From a virus, in the IMG/VR virus record IMGVR_UViG_3300005295_000040, positions 1 to 40,216 of that record: DNA of 40,216 nt. One strand, written 5' to 3'. The translations under genes were made by a program, and so were the position numbers. Positions 1 to 5,994 of the stretch are shown here, piece after piece (the stretch's first letter is position 1; every line of letters begins with the position of its first letter). Below the pieces are notes generated by a model. That model was not told the origin of the DNA and made no database searches. It saw nothing but the letters and a program-made list of their open reading frames with translations.

Positions 1-276
1 AGTTTGCTGGTAAGTGCAAATTCAAGAGCGGGCGTGTGGTTTTCTCCAAGATCAATGGACTTCGCGAGGCGATTGATATTCTGAGCGTAGCTTACCCGGA
101 TATGCCGGTTGTCGGCCGCGCTGCAACGGCTGGTAATCGTGGCACTGCAACGGCTGGTGACGAGGGCACTGCAACGGCTGGTGACGCTGGCACTGCAACG
201 GCTGGTGACGAGGGCACGATCATTGTCAAATGGTGGGACGGCAAACGATACCGTGCCTCTGTTGGCTACATCGGCG
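1..276. repeat. Terminal redundancy matching 39941-40216
   Basis: Bases 1-119 are identical to 39941-40059. After that the copies keep the same repeat structure but differ, for example G at 120 versus A at 40060 and AG at 153-154 versus CT at 40093-40094. The left copy has four 24-bp repeat units before leaving the array; the right copy has at least six and is still inside the array at the contig end. This is best read as an assembly that circled the genome and broke in a tandem repeat, with variant copies present in the population. A physical terminal repeat is possible but less likely because the two ends differ. Confidence 0.85.
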
Positions 277-347
277 AGAACGGGATTGAGGCAAACAAAA
301 AATACAGAGTGGATAAAGGTGAGTTTATTCCCGTCGAGGAAGACTGA
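1..347 (+). CDS. Tandem-repeat protein, C-terminal part (gene wraps across contig ends)
   Basis: This is the 3' part of the gene that begins at 39691; the codon frame here starts at base 3 and matches the right-end copy exactly. It reads from the unique N-terminal domain (FEFAGKCKFKSG) into four 8-residue repeats of the form T-A-T-A-G-x-x-G, where the two variable residues are NR, DE, DA and DE. A C-terminal domain of about 40 residues follows (WWDGKRYR, GYIGENGIEANKKYRV). I associate this architecture, a CGGGLHG-type N-domain, beta-solenoid-like repeats and a WWDGKR tail, with phage and bacterial proteins of unknown function. A shorter in-frame ATG at 36 exists but is not the real start. Function unknown; a repeat-built adhesive or solenoid protein is a guess. 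Confidence 0.8.
   Translation, partial: FAGKCKFKSGRVVFSKINGLREAIDILSVAYPDMPVVGRAATAGNRGTATAGDEGTATAGDAGTATAGDEGTIIVKWWDGKRYRASVGYIGENGIEANKKYRVDKGEFIPVEED
121..216 (+). repeat. 24-bp tandem repeats (about 4 units)
   Basis: Four consecutive 24-bp units share the core ACTGCAACGGCTGGT and vary in the next bases (AATCGT, GACGAG, GACGCT, GACGAG). They encode 8-residue repeats with an invariant T-A-T-A-G frame and a variable pair. The same array is longer at the right end of the contig (40061-40216). Confidence 0.95.
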
Positions 348-348
348 C

Positions 349-588
349 ATGACGACCGATGACACCACGATCAAAACTTCCTCGACCAGTGCCTTGAACG
401 CATGGCGCCAGGCACGCCAGGCATTGGTCTCTGCGATCCACGCCCACGAAGAGCAGCACACGACAGCCACAAAGCAGGCGATCAAGCAAGCCCAGGAGGA
501 GGAGGCCAGGCGACTGCACAGGTACTCGGAGATCCGTATGCATGAGCTGACTGTCGTGGCACAGCAGCAGCGGAGGCGCAATGACTGA
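349..588 (+). CDS. Small hypothetical protein, Gln/Ala-rich helical
   Basis: This 79-residue protein starts just after the stop of the repeat protein and ends overlapping the next gene by 8 bases. The C-terminal two thirds (AWRQARQALVSAIHAHEEQ, then KQAIKQAQEEEARRLHRY) is charged, Gln/Glu/Arg-rich and probably a long helix or coiled coil. I recognise no family. The frame is open further upstream to 109, but that would overlap the repeat protein, so ATG 349 is preferred. It sits in a run of small early genes before the replication genes. Function unknown. Confidence 0.6.
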   Translation: MTTDDTTIKTSSTSALNAWRQARQALVSAIHAHEEQHTTATKQAIKQAQEEEARRLHRYSEIRMHELTVVAQQQRRRND

Positions 589-775
589 GCGCCGCGCGAA
601 CTGGAAAGGACATCTCGGCAAGCAGGCAAAGGCGCGCAAACAGAAAAGGCTTGAACTGCTGACGCAATTGGATCAGACCCGCAGAGAGATTCGGGAATGC
701 GGGACCGACTTCAAGCGCTACGACCAACTGAAAGCCCGACAACGCGAAGTGGCCGCGCAGCTCGCGGCAATGTGA
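581..775 (+). CDS. Small basic helical hypothetical protein
   Basis: This 64-residue protein has an N-terminal basic stretch (GHLGKQAKARKQKR) followed by a predicted helix (LELLTQLDQTRREIRE) and a second one (QLKARQREVAAQLAAM). Its start overlaps the preceding gene's end, suggesting translational coupling. The basic composition is compatible with nucleic-acid binding, but no known domain is visible. Function unknown. Confidence 0.55.
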   Translation: MTERRANWKGHLGKQAKARKQKRLELLTQLDQTRREIRECGTDFKRYDQLKARQREVAAQLAAM

Positions 776-787
776 AAGGAAAAAATT

Positions 788-1036
788 ATGCACACAGGTA
801 TGTTGTGGTTCGATAACTCACAATCCACATTCGATGTCAAGTTACAGAAAGCGGTCGACTACTACCAGAAGAAGTATGGTCGCAAGCCGGATCTGTGCTT
901 GGCGCATCCGTCCACAGTCAATCTTCCGCAAGGTCAACGCTCCGCCGAAATGTGCGGCTTGACCGTGCGGCCTTACCGACCCGTGCTACCCGGACACATC
1001 TGGGTAGGCATCGAAGACAAGGAGCAAACCTCATGA
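788..1036 (+). CDS. Hypothetical protein, 82 aa
   Basis: This short protein is preceded by GAAAGGA and an A-rich spacer, a good ribosome site. Visible features are a helical segment (VKLQKAVDYYQKKYGRKP) and a conserved-looking stretch (LCLAHPSTV, then VLPGHIWVGIED). Its stop overlaps the start of the next gene in an ATGA arrangement at 1033-1036. Short phage proteins with a KKYGRKPxxCxxHP pattern recur near recombination or replication genes, but I cannot assign a function. Confidence 0.6.
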   Translation: MHTGMLWFDNSQSTFDVKLQKAVDYYQKKYGRKPDLCLAHPSTVNLPQGQRSAEMCGLTVRPYRPVLPGHIWVGIEDKEQTS

Positions 1037-1680
1037 GCGATTTCAATTCCAATGCAAAACCCGTCCCACCCGATACTCTGATCGACGACCTCAACCCGTC
1101 GCGCTTTCTCAAGCCTACCGACCTGACCGAGCGCTGGCATGTGCAGAGTCTGACAGTCACGATCTCCCGGCTGTCCTATGAGGATACGTGGCCATCGATG
1201 CAGGACATCGACCCGCGGACCCGTAAGCCGAAGGTGAAGGTTGCGCCGGTGCTCTACTTCAACAGCAAGAACGGCGGTGAGTTCCCGCGCGGAATGCTTC
1301 TGGGTGCAGGCGAAAACATCACGGCACTCAAAGCCGCGACCGGAGCCAGGACCGTGGGAGAGATGGTGGGCAAGCGGATCACGATCATCGTCGGAGAGTT
1401 CCGACACAAGCCGGTCCTTCGCATTTCGCCGGAGACGCCACCCGCAGCATCGACGCCTGCGGCGGTACGGTCCAACGGCAACGAGCAGGCATCGAAGCCT
1501 AGCCTCGCAGATCTGCGTGAGCAACTCAAAACCGGCGATGTGATCGTTGCCTATTCGGGTATCACGAAGATGGCAGGCATCGACCAGCCGACCGCACAGG
1601 CGATCCTTCGTGAATGCCTCGGCGATTTCGAGACGGCGTTCGACAAGATCGCCGAGCAATACGCCAAAGTGCTGAGCTAA
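1033..1680 (+). CDS. Phage early protein, DNA-metabolism neighbourhood (unknown function)
   Basis: This 215-residue protein has an N-terminal domain of about 130 residues with the pattern LNPSRFLKPTDL, SLTVTISRLSYED, and later GARTVGEMVGKRITIIVGE. I associate that pattern with phage proteins found beside recombination and replication genes, probably a small beta-rich fold. A linker rich in Pro/Ala follows, then a C-terminal helical part (ADLREQLKTGDVIVAYSG to the end). ATG 1033 is chosen because it overlaps the upstream stop; the frame is open further upstream but that would run through the previous gene. A role in DNA replication or recombination is inferred only from context. Confidence 0.65.
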   Translation: MSDFNSNAKPVPPDTLIDDLNPSRFLKPTDLTERWHVQSLTVTISRLSYEDTWPSMQDIDPRTRKPKVKVAPVLYFNSKNGGEFPRGMLLGAGENITALKAATGARTVGEMVGKRITIIVGEFRHKPVLRISPETPPAASTPAAVRSNGNEQASKPSLADLREQLKTGDVIVAYSGITKMAGIDQPTAQAILRECLGDFETAFDKIAEQYAKVLS

Positions 1681-1698
1681 CCAACCCCAACCCTAGCA

Positions 1699-1726
1699 GG
1701 CTGGCAGGTACGGAAGCCTGCCAGCC
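1699..1726 (+). promoter_or_regulatory. Perfect 10-bp hairpin immediately upstream of a ribosome site
   Basis: GGCTGGCAGG (1699-1708) pairs perfectly with CCTGCCAGCC (1717-1726) around an 8-base loop. No T tract follows; instead GAAGGAG at 1727-1733 serves the gene at 1742. It is therefore more likely an RNA-level control or mRNA-stability element than an intrinsic terminator. Confidence 0.6.
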
Positions 1727-1741
1727 GAAGGAGAAACGACG

Positions 1742-1945
1742 ATGGAATTCAAAGCATTTGTCAACGGCGTAAAAGCCGATGTAGCCAAAAGAGAGCTGAC
1801 CCTTACCTTCAAAGTCTCCCTCGACGAAGAGAGTCTTGCGACAGCTGAGGAGTTAGCCCGTTTCACAGGAGAGGACGCCAGCGCGGTGGAGTTGAAGATC
1901 AAGCCGATGCAGAGTTCTTTCCTGAATACCACCCTGACCAGGTAG
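1742..1945 (+). CDS. Hypothetical protein, 67 aa
   Basis: It is preceded by a clear GAAGGAG ribosome site placed directly after a perfect hairpin. The sequence begins with beta-like segments (FKAFVNGVKADVAKRELTL, TFKVSLDEES) followed by a helix (ATAEELARFTGEDASAV) and a final strand, consistent with a small alpha/beta domain. Small proteins with FKVxLDEES plus AxLARFTGxD are found in phage early regions; their function is not known to me. Confidence 0.6.
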   Translation: MEFKAFVNGVKADVAKRELTLTFKVSLDEESLATAEELARFTGEDASAVELKIKPMQSSFLNTTLTR

Positions 1946-1952
1946 CCCAGTC

Positions 1953-2513
1953 ATGAAATACACAGAAGCCAAATCAATTGCAGAAAAGTGGATGCGATTT
2001 CTAACCCCTGCCTGCGAGCGGATCGAGATCGCCGGAAGCATCCGGCGCGGCAAGGCAGAGGTCAACGACATCGACATCGTACTGAAGCCGCTCACCATGA
2101 CGGAGCCTGATCTATTCGGACAGCCGACTGAAATCAATTTCTTCGAGGAGCTGGTTACCCAGGTGGCACACGCGAACGGCGCAACCTTCCTGCTGAACGG
2201 CCCGAAACACAAGAAGCTCGCCCTGCCCGAAGGGATCAAGCTGGAGTTATGGATCGTCCGACCTCCCGCAGAATTTGGGGCGATCCTCCTGATCCGAACG
2301 GGACCGGAAGATTTCTCTCACTGGATCGTGACGCCTCGCCGAGTCGGCGGAGGGCTTCCCTCCTACCTGAGAGAGAAGGAGGGCGCGCTCTGGAGGTACG
2401 ACCGGAAGATTTCCACACCCGAAGAAACGGATTTCTTCAAGGCAGTCGGAATGACGTATATCGAGCCGGAGCGCAGGCGGGCGCACTGGGTAGGAGCGGA
2501 GCGACATGGCTAA
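1953..2513 (+). CDS. DNA polymerase X (Pol beta)-type nucleotidyltransferase
   Basis: This 186-residue protein covers only the catalytic palm and thumb-like part of Pol X enzymes and lacks the N-terminal 8-kDa and HhH domains. The nucleotidyltransferase signature is clear: GSIRRGK at residues 28-34 followed by D39-I-D41 as the metal-binding pair. The third carboxylate strand, normally V-D-L, reads K-L-E98-L and is followed by the family-typical PPAEFGAILLIRTG. The C-terminus contains ISTPEETDFF and MTYIEPERR, matching the thumb-end motif (two-residue PP replaced by EP). Known Pol X enzymes fill short gaps or add nucleotides in DNA repair. Here it sits next to the initiator-like gene and overlaps it by 8 bases, suggesting a role in phage DNA synthesis or repair. 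Confidence 0.82.
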   Translation: MKYTEAKSIAEKWMRFLTPACERIEIAGSIRRGKAEVNDIDIVLKPLTMTEPDLFGQPTEINFFEELVTQVAHANGATFLLNGPKHKKLALPEGIKLELWIVRPPAEFGAILLIRTGPEDFSHWIVTPRRVGGGLPSYLREKEGALWRYDRKISTPEETDFFKAVGMTYIEPERRRAHWVGAERHG

Positions 2514-3375
2514 GAAGCATTGGATTTACATCAAGCGCGGCTTGAGCGAAGATGCCAAGCACCGGGCGCAGATGGGTGAATGCATCTGGCTCTACATGCA
2601 CATCATTGACCGGGCCGACTGGGAGACCGGTATTGCCTACGACTGGAGAGACAGGGAAGAAGCCGCCCAGATGGACATGCCAGTCGATACCCTCCGCTAT
2701 CAACGCCACAAACTGGAAGAGATGGATTACGTCCGCTGCGAGAAGAAACAACACAGCCAAAACATTTACATCATGGAGTGGAAGAACCCGCGTGACTACG
2801 GATCGGAGACCAAGAACCCCCGAAACGAGAGTAGCAATCCATTACCACTCTCAAGTTCTCAGAGTCTTAACCAGAGTAGTAACCAGAGTCTTAACCAGCT
2901 TCAAGCACAGGTTAAGACCCCTACATATACCTCAAAGATCAAAGGTCATAGATCAACGACCGCACCCGCGCTCGACTTCAAAAATATGACAGTCGGAGAA
3001 GCGCGCAAGCTCTGGACAATCAAGCTCTACATCGAAGCAACTGATCAGTTTCCAGCCTCAGTCCTGTGGGAGACCGTACACAACTCCATTACAGAAAAGG
3101 CTCTTACGTTCGAGCAACTTCATTCCGCGGCGGTCGCCTGGATCGGCAGAGGCTACCGGCCCGAGAACGTAACTGGCATTCTGGAATGGGCTGCAAGTGG
3201 CATCCCGACAAACGGCAACGGCTCGAAGCCAGGGACCGGCGCAGCTCCCGCCATCAACGAAGCCGCGGTCGAGACCACCAAGCAGCTGGTCGGTGGAAAG
3301 TGGGACTTCACTCCCGCGCCTCCGCCATCGACGCGACCCGTAATCAGGCAACCGGAGAAGAGGGTACACCGATGA
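2506..3375 (+). CDS. Replication initiator-like winged-helix protein
   Basis: The N-terminal ~100 residues (WIYIKRGLSEDAKHR, IWLYMHIIDRADWETG, then YQRHKLEEMDYVRC) resemble the winged-helix DNA-binding domain of phage and plasmid replication initiators. A Ser/Asn/Gln-rich linker of about 30 residues follows, and the DNA coding it contains three 12-bp iteron-like repeats (2860-2895). The C-terminal half (residues ~155-245, LDFKNMTVGEARKLW onward) is helical and may be a helicase-loader-interacting domain. The architecture of N-terminal DNA binding, a linker carrying the origin, and a C-terminal partner domain is that of lambda O-type initiators. No helicase or replicative polymerase gene is visible, so it presumably recruits host machinery. 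The initiator role is inferred. Confidence 0.65.
   Translation: MAKKHWIYIKRGLSEDAKHRAQMGECIWLYMHIIDRADWETGIAYDWRDREEAAQMDMPVDTLRYQRHKLEEMDYVRCEKKQHSQNIYIMEWKNPRDYGSETKNPRNESSNPLPLSSSQSLNQSSNQSLNQLQAQVKTPTYTSKIKGHRSTTAPALDFKNMTVGEARKLWTIKLYIEATDQFPASVLWETVHNSITEKALTFEQLHSAAVAWIGRGYRPENVTGILEWAASGIPTNGNGSKPGTGAAPAINEAAVETTKQLVGGKWDFTPAPPPSTRPVIRQPEKRVHR
2860..2895 (+). repeat. Three 12-bp iteron-like repeats, candidate origin
   Basis: CAGAGTCTTAAC (2860-2871), CAGAGTAGTAAC (2872-2883) and CAGAGTCTTAAC (2884-2895) are head-to-tail, with units 1 and 3 identical. A looser relative, GAGAGTAGCAAT, lies at 2827-2838. The stretch downstream (about 2910-2960) is richer in A and T than the flanks. They lie in the linker of the initiator-like gene, the usual place for an origin in lambda-type replication modules. 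Confidence 0.5.
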
Positions 3376-3608
3376 GCTGGCAGGATCTTCTCAAACGAAA
3401 GCGACAGCTGGAGCAGATTCAGAACATCCCTTCGGTGGCTGACTACGCCGAGGAATGGAACATCCTCGGCAAGCAGTTTGCCGAGATATTCCTTATGGCA
3501 AACGCCGAGGATTGCTGGTCACGCTTCCGGCATTATCGAGATCTTCAACCCGGCGAATATGTGCGGCTGATCGACGGGCAGATCGCCGAGCTGATCCACG
3601 TGCCATAA
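3372..3608 (+). CDS. Hypothetical protein, 78 aa
   Basis: ATG 3372 overlaps the stop of the initiator-like gene (ATGA), so the two are probably translationally coupled. The protein is acidic and aromatic-rich in its second half (CWSRFRHYRDLQPGEYVRLI). I see no family motif. As the gene immediately after the initiator it could be a partner in replication, but nothing in the sequence proves that. Confidence 0.6.
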   Translation: MSWQDLLKRKRQLEQIQNIPSVADYAEEWNILGKQFAEIFLMANAEDCWSRFRHYRDLQPGEYVRLIDGQIAELIHVP

Positions 3609-3617
3609 GGGGTAGCA

Positions 3618-3806
3618 ATGAACAGTAACTGGAAATTGAAAAAGGACGGCTGGCACAAAAAGCAAACATCGACCACGCGCGGCAATGCGGATTACTTCAA
3701 GCGAACACCCCCCCCGATGCGAGACAGCAGCGGGCGACCGATGAAGAACTATGACGAGATCGATATTGCCAAGTGGATTGAGGAAGTCAATGAAAAAAAC
3801 AAGTAA
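3618..3806 (+). CDS. Hypothetical protein, 62 aa
   Basis: This short basic, polar protein has a Thr/Arg/Pro-rich middle (KQTSTTRGNADYFKRTPPPM) and an acidic helical C-terminus (YDEIDIAKWIEEVNEKNK). A run of eight C bases near 3710-3717 lies inside it and is a possible frameshift hot spot. It has a reasonable ribosome site (AAGGGG) and overlaps the next gene by 17 bases. Function unknown. Confidence 0.5.
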   Translation: MNSNWKLKKDGWHKKQTSTTRGNADYFKRTPPPMRDSSGRPMKNYDEIDIAKWIEEVNEKNK

Positions 3807-4002
3807 CGCCTCGGCACTGGATAGGTTCCTGAAGGAACACAAGAAGCACTGCAACTATTGGGTGTTCAGTGGAGATCGGCATTGTTCCTGTGGCCGCGAC
3901 GAGGCAACCCGTGAACTGGAAGAGATGCGCGCCGCGCTCAGTGTGCAGCAGCCGACACTCGTTCAATTGCCGATGATGGTTTACCAGGATAAGGAGTTTT
4001 GA
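3790..4002 (+). CDS. Small Cys/His-rich protein, probable metal-binding
   Basis: This 70-residue protein contains H-x2-C-x10-H-C-x-C (KHCNYWVFSGDRHCSCGRDE), which looks like a small zinc-binding knuckle, followed by an amphipathic helix (ATRELEEMRAALS). Similar short phage proteins with a CxC-GxxEA motif are common and uncharacterised. The in-frame ATG at 3790 is preferred over 3751 because it leaves only a short overlap with the previous gene. Confidence 0.55.
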   Translation: MKKTSNASALDRFLKEHKKHCNYWVFSGDRHCSCGRDEATRELEEMRAALSVQQPTLVQLPMMVYQDKEF

Positions 4003-4003
4003 A

Positions 4004-4522
4004 ATGTCACGACGATTTGAAGCAACGCAAGTGACCACGATCAAGGACCTACAAAGGGTCATGACGAAGATCAACGCGACCTCGCTACGCATTGAGCAGG
4101 ATGTGATGAAAGGTGGTGTCAAGATCACCTTCGACCGGGCAGGGAAGCGCTATGTCCGTGAGTGCAGCAAGTATGAGAACTCACTGGATAACCTGCGGGT
4201 GATCGGCTTGCAGATCGAATACCTCTACCGCGCTCTGGAAGTCTATGCTGAAGATATTGTCGAGACCTCGTTTGATATCGAGTTTGACCGGATCTTCAAC
4301 GGCTTCCTTGCCACGCCGGATGATACCGCTCTCCTGTTAGGAGATGGAACTGCGCAATGGTACGAGATCCTCGGAGTGAAAGCGGACGCGAGCCGGGAAG
4401 ATATTCGTAGTGCCTTCCGCGCCTTGTCACTCGTTCACCATCCCGACCGGGGAGGCCGCGATGAAGATTTCAAACGGATCAATGAGGCCTTTCGTCAGGG
4501 GATGAAGGTCGCGAAGAAGTAA
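4004..4522 (+). CDS. J-domain (DnaJ-like) protein with C-terminal J domain
   Basis: This 172-residue protein has an uncharacterised N-terminal domain of about 115 residues and a C-terminal J domain: WYEILGVKADASREDIRSAF, then the diagnostic H146-P147-D148 in VHHPDRGG, then KRINEAFRQGM. J domains stimulate the ATPase of DnaK and direct it to a substrate. The N-terminal part (KITFDRAGKRYVREC, then NLRVIGLQIEYLYRALE) is also found in other phage proteins and probably supplies the targeting function. Lambda needs DnaJ and DnaK to start its initiation complex, so a phage-encoded J protein near an initiator gene is suggestive. A role in assembly or host takeover is equally possible. Confidence 0.8.
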   Translation: MSRRFEATQVTTIKDLQRVMTKINATSLRIEQDVMKGGVKITFDRAGKRYVRECSKYENSLDNLRVIGLQIEYLYRALEVYAEDIVETSFDIEFDRIFNGFLATPDDTALLLGDGTAQWYEILGVKADASREDIRSAFRALSLVHHPDRGGRDEDFKRINEAFRQGMKVAKK

Positions 4523-4650
4523 TGGACGCCTGCTTATCTATCGGCTTTGTGATCCTGATCGCGCTGACACTTCTTTCGATGGCACAGCCGCGTGAGAGTC
4601 GTGAGGTTCGGCAGTTCATTCAGATGCTGATGGATGCGTTGAGAAAGTAA
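4522..4650 (+). CDS. Small single-TM peptide, 42 aa
   Basis: It starts on the last base of the J-protein stop (TAATG overlap). Residues 5-20 (LSIGFVILIALTLLSM) form one hydrophobic membrane segment, followed by a basic, amphipathic tail (PRESREVRQFIQMLMDALRK). It was identified from overlap, composition and an intact frame. It is short, so it could be fortuitous. A tight start overlap and a classic N-out/C-in pattern favour a real membrane peptide of unknown role. Confidence 0.5.
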   Translation: MDACLSIGFVILIALTLLSMAQPRESREVRQFIQMLMDALRK

Positions 4651-4653
4651 ATA

Positions 4654-4695
4654 CCTGCCGAGTGTAGGGAGTTCCGCAACCTACACCCAGGCAGG
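4654..4695 (+). promoter_or_regulatory. Long hairpin with ribosome-site mimic in its loop
   Basis: CCTGCC (4654-4659) pairs with GGCAGG (4690-4695) and GTGTAGG (4662-4668) pairs with CCTACAC (4680-4686). The loop holds GAGTTCCGCAA. The 11-mer GGAGTTCCGCA at 4668-4678 is repeated exactly at 4715-4725 as the ribosome site and start of the next gene. No T tract follows. A role in translational control of the gene at 4725 is plausible. Confidence 0.5.
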
Positions 4696-4724
4696 CAAGT
4701 GAATTGTACTAAAAGGAGTTCCGC

Positions 4725-5189
4725 ATGAACGCAGAAACAATCACACCCTTTTTATTTATCGGCATGTTGATTGCCAGCGTGATCTCCATCGGCTGGCCAC
4801 GCTATCGCACTGACCCGATGGAAGACCAAACACCGCCGAAGCAACATGACCGGCAATCGCAGTATACCGGACCGGCGATCAACCTGCATGTCAGGGACGA
4901 GCAATGGCTGGAAGGTTACAAGGCTTATATCGCAGACAACGCCGCTCCAAACTCACTGGCCGATGCGATGGTCTTGCAGGCAGTGCGTGACATCGTGAAC
5001 AACGAAGCTCTCAGTAAGGCGGCGCAGTATCACATGCTGGACGCGTTGCAGATGCAGGTATGGAACGCACACCCACGCGGGATGGCAGCCGAGGTGATCG
5101 AGACGATCAACGACGAGATGGAGACGCTGGATCATCCTGACTGGCATGGAAGACATGGAAGATTCGTGAGCGTGAAACGAGGTGAGTAA
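4725..5189 (+). CDS. Hypothetical protein with N-terminal membrane anchor, 154 aa
   Basis: Residues 7-25 (ITPFLFIGMLIASVISIGW) are a probable membrane anchor, and the remaining ~125 residues are soluble and polar, rich in helix-forming stretches (LADAMVLQAVRDIVNNEA, then KAAQYHMLDALQMQVW). The start is supported by AAGGAG at 4713. It ends overlapping the next membrane gene by one base. The pair may form a membrane-associated complex. No family recognised. Confidence 0.6.
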   Translation: MNAETITPFLFIGMLIASVISIGWPRYRTDPMEDQTPPKQHDRQSQYTGPAINLHVRDEQWLEGYKAYIADNAAPNSLADAMVLQAVRDIVNNEALSKAAQYHMLDALQMQVWNAHPRGMAAEVIETINDEMETLDHPDWHGRHGRFVSVKRGE

Positions 5190-5731
5190 TGTATATCCCT
5201 CGACCCTGGCACAACATCTTCCCATTCTCCCTGCTCATGCTTGGCTTGTATGTCGGTCACAACTTCAAGCCCGCGACCTATGACGTGGTCCTGTTTTGCA
5301 TCTCGAATTATTCCTTCGCTCTGATGCACGCCTACTACATCATGCGTGCCGGGCTGATCTACCAGATGTATCTTGCAAAGGTCGATGGCAATGAGCCGGT
5401 CTATAAGCCGAGCATCCCAAACCTCAACACCGCCACGACGGGCGTGCTCTACAACCAGACGACCGTCGCGCCGAAGTTTGCTAATGAGCGACTCTTTGCA
5501 TTCACGATTGTCAGGCAGCATGATCATAGCTTCGACGTCAAACTGACAGAGGAGTATTGGGTCAAAGCCGGAAGGTGGCATGGCTCGCGCGAAGAGTTTG
5601 TTGCCGTGCTCGACAAGTGGAAGAAGAGACGGATCATCCAGCGCAAAGGCAACCGTAAAAACTCTTCATACGAGGTTCTGTTATGGGACGCGGTTCGCCT
5701 GATCGCGGATGGGAACCCGTTACCGGACTAG
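5189..5731 (+). CDS. Membrane protein with C-terminal soluble domain, 180 aa
   Basis: The N-terminus has two likely membrane segments (PFSLLMLGLYVGH and VVLFCISNYSFALMHAYYI), followed by a soluble region. The last ~80 residues (EYWVKAGRWHGSREEFVAVL, then KWKKRRIIQRKGNRKNSSYEV) are basic and look like a small helix-turn-helix or winged-helix-type fold. Membrane-anchored DNA-binding proteins occur in phages, but this is only a reading of the composition. It is the last gene before a structured intergenic region, so it probably ends the early operon. Confidence 0.6.
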   Translation: MYIPRPWHNIFPFSLLMLGLYVGHNFKPATYDVVLFCISNYSFALMHAYYIMRAGLIYQMYLAKVDGNEPVYKPSIPNLNTATTGVLYNQTTVAPKFANERLFAFTIVRQHDHSFDVKLTEEYWVKAGRWHGSREEFVAVLDKWKKRRIIQRKGNRKNSSYEVLLWDAVRLIADGNPLPD

Positions 5732-5741
5732 GCACACAAGC

Positions 5742-5828
5742 CCCCTCCCCTGCTGAGTTCAACTCTCAGTATCACCCAGCTACGGTACGAGTGAGCGAGT
5801 GAGAGCGAGAAGTGAGCTGGGGGAGGGG
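5742..5828. other. Structured intergenic region with nested inverted repeats
   Basis: This gene-free stretch (5732-5994) starts with CCCCTCCCC (5742-5750), which is complementary to GGGGAGGGG (5820-5828). Between them are a hairpin CTGAG/CTCAG (5753-5757, 5765-5769) and CCCAGCT (5775-5781) pairing with AGCTGGG (5815-5821). The outer and inner arms overlap at the G run, so alternative folds are possible. Between the arms lies a purine-rich GAGTGAGC/GAGTGAGA direct repeat. It could be a regulatory RNA, a terminator variant or an origin element; the sequence alone does not decide. Confidence 0.4.
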
Positions 5829-5874
5829 AGCGGGCACAGCAGGAACACGGTTCACGACCTGCCCTTTCGACTGG

Positions 5875-5893
5875 CTGTTACAGAAAATAACAG
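5875..5893. repeat. Inverted repeat, operator-like
   Basis: CTGTTA (5875-5880) and TAACAG (5888-5893) are inverted around a 7-base A-rich spacer. It lies about 100 bp upstream of the gene at 5995, in the only gene-free gap of this part of the map, so it may be a protein-binding site. Confidence 0.35.
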
Positions 5894-5994
5894 GCACTCG
5901 GAAAATTGAAAATAGGCGAGCCGGCCTAATTTGCCTTCGAGCAAAAACCGACCAGCAGAAAGACGCCTGACGCGATTTGAGAAAGTGATGAACT

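Noticed and set aside
973-1659. Long antisense open frame on the minus strand
   Set aside because: It mirrors the gene at 1033-1680 and has no ribosome site or recognisable protein; GC-rich third positions produce such shadows.
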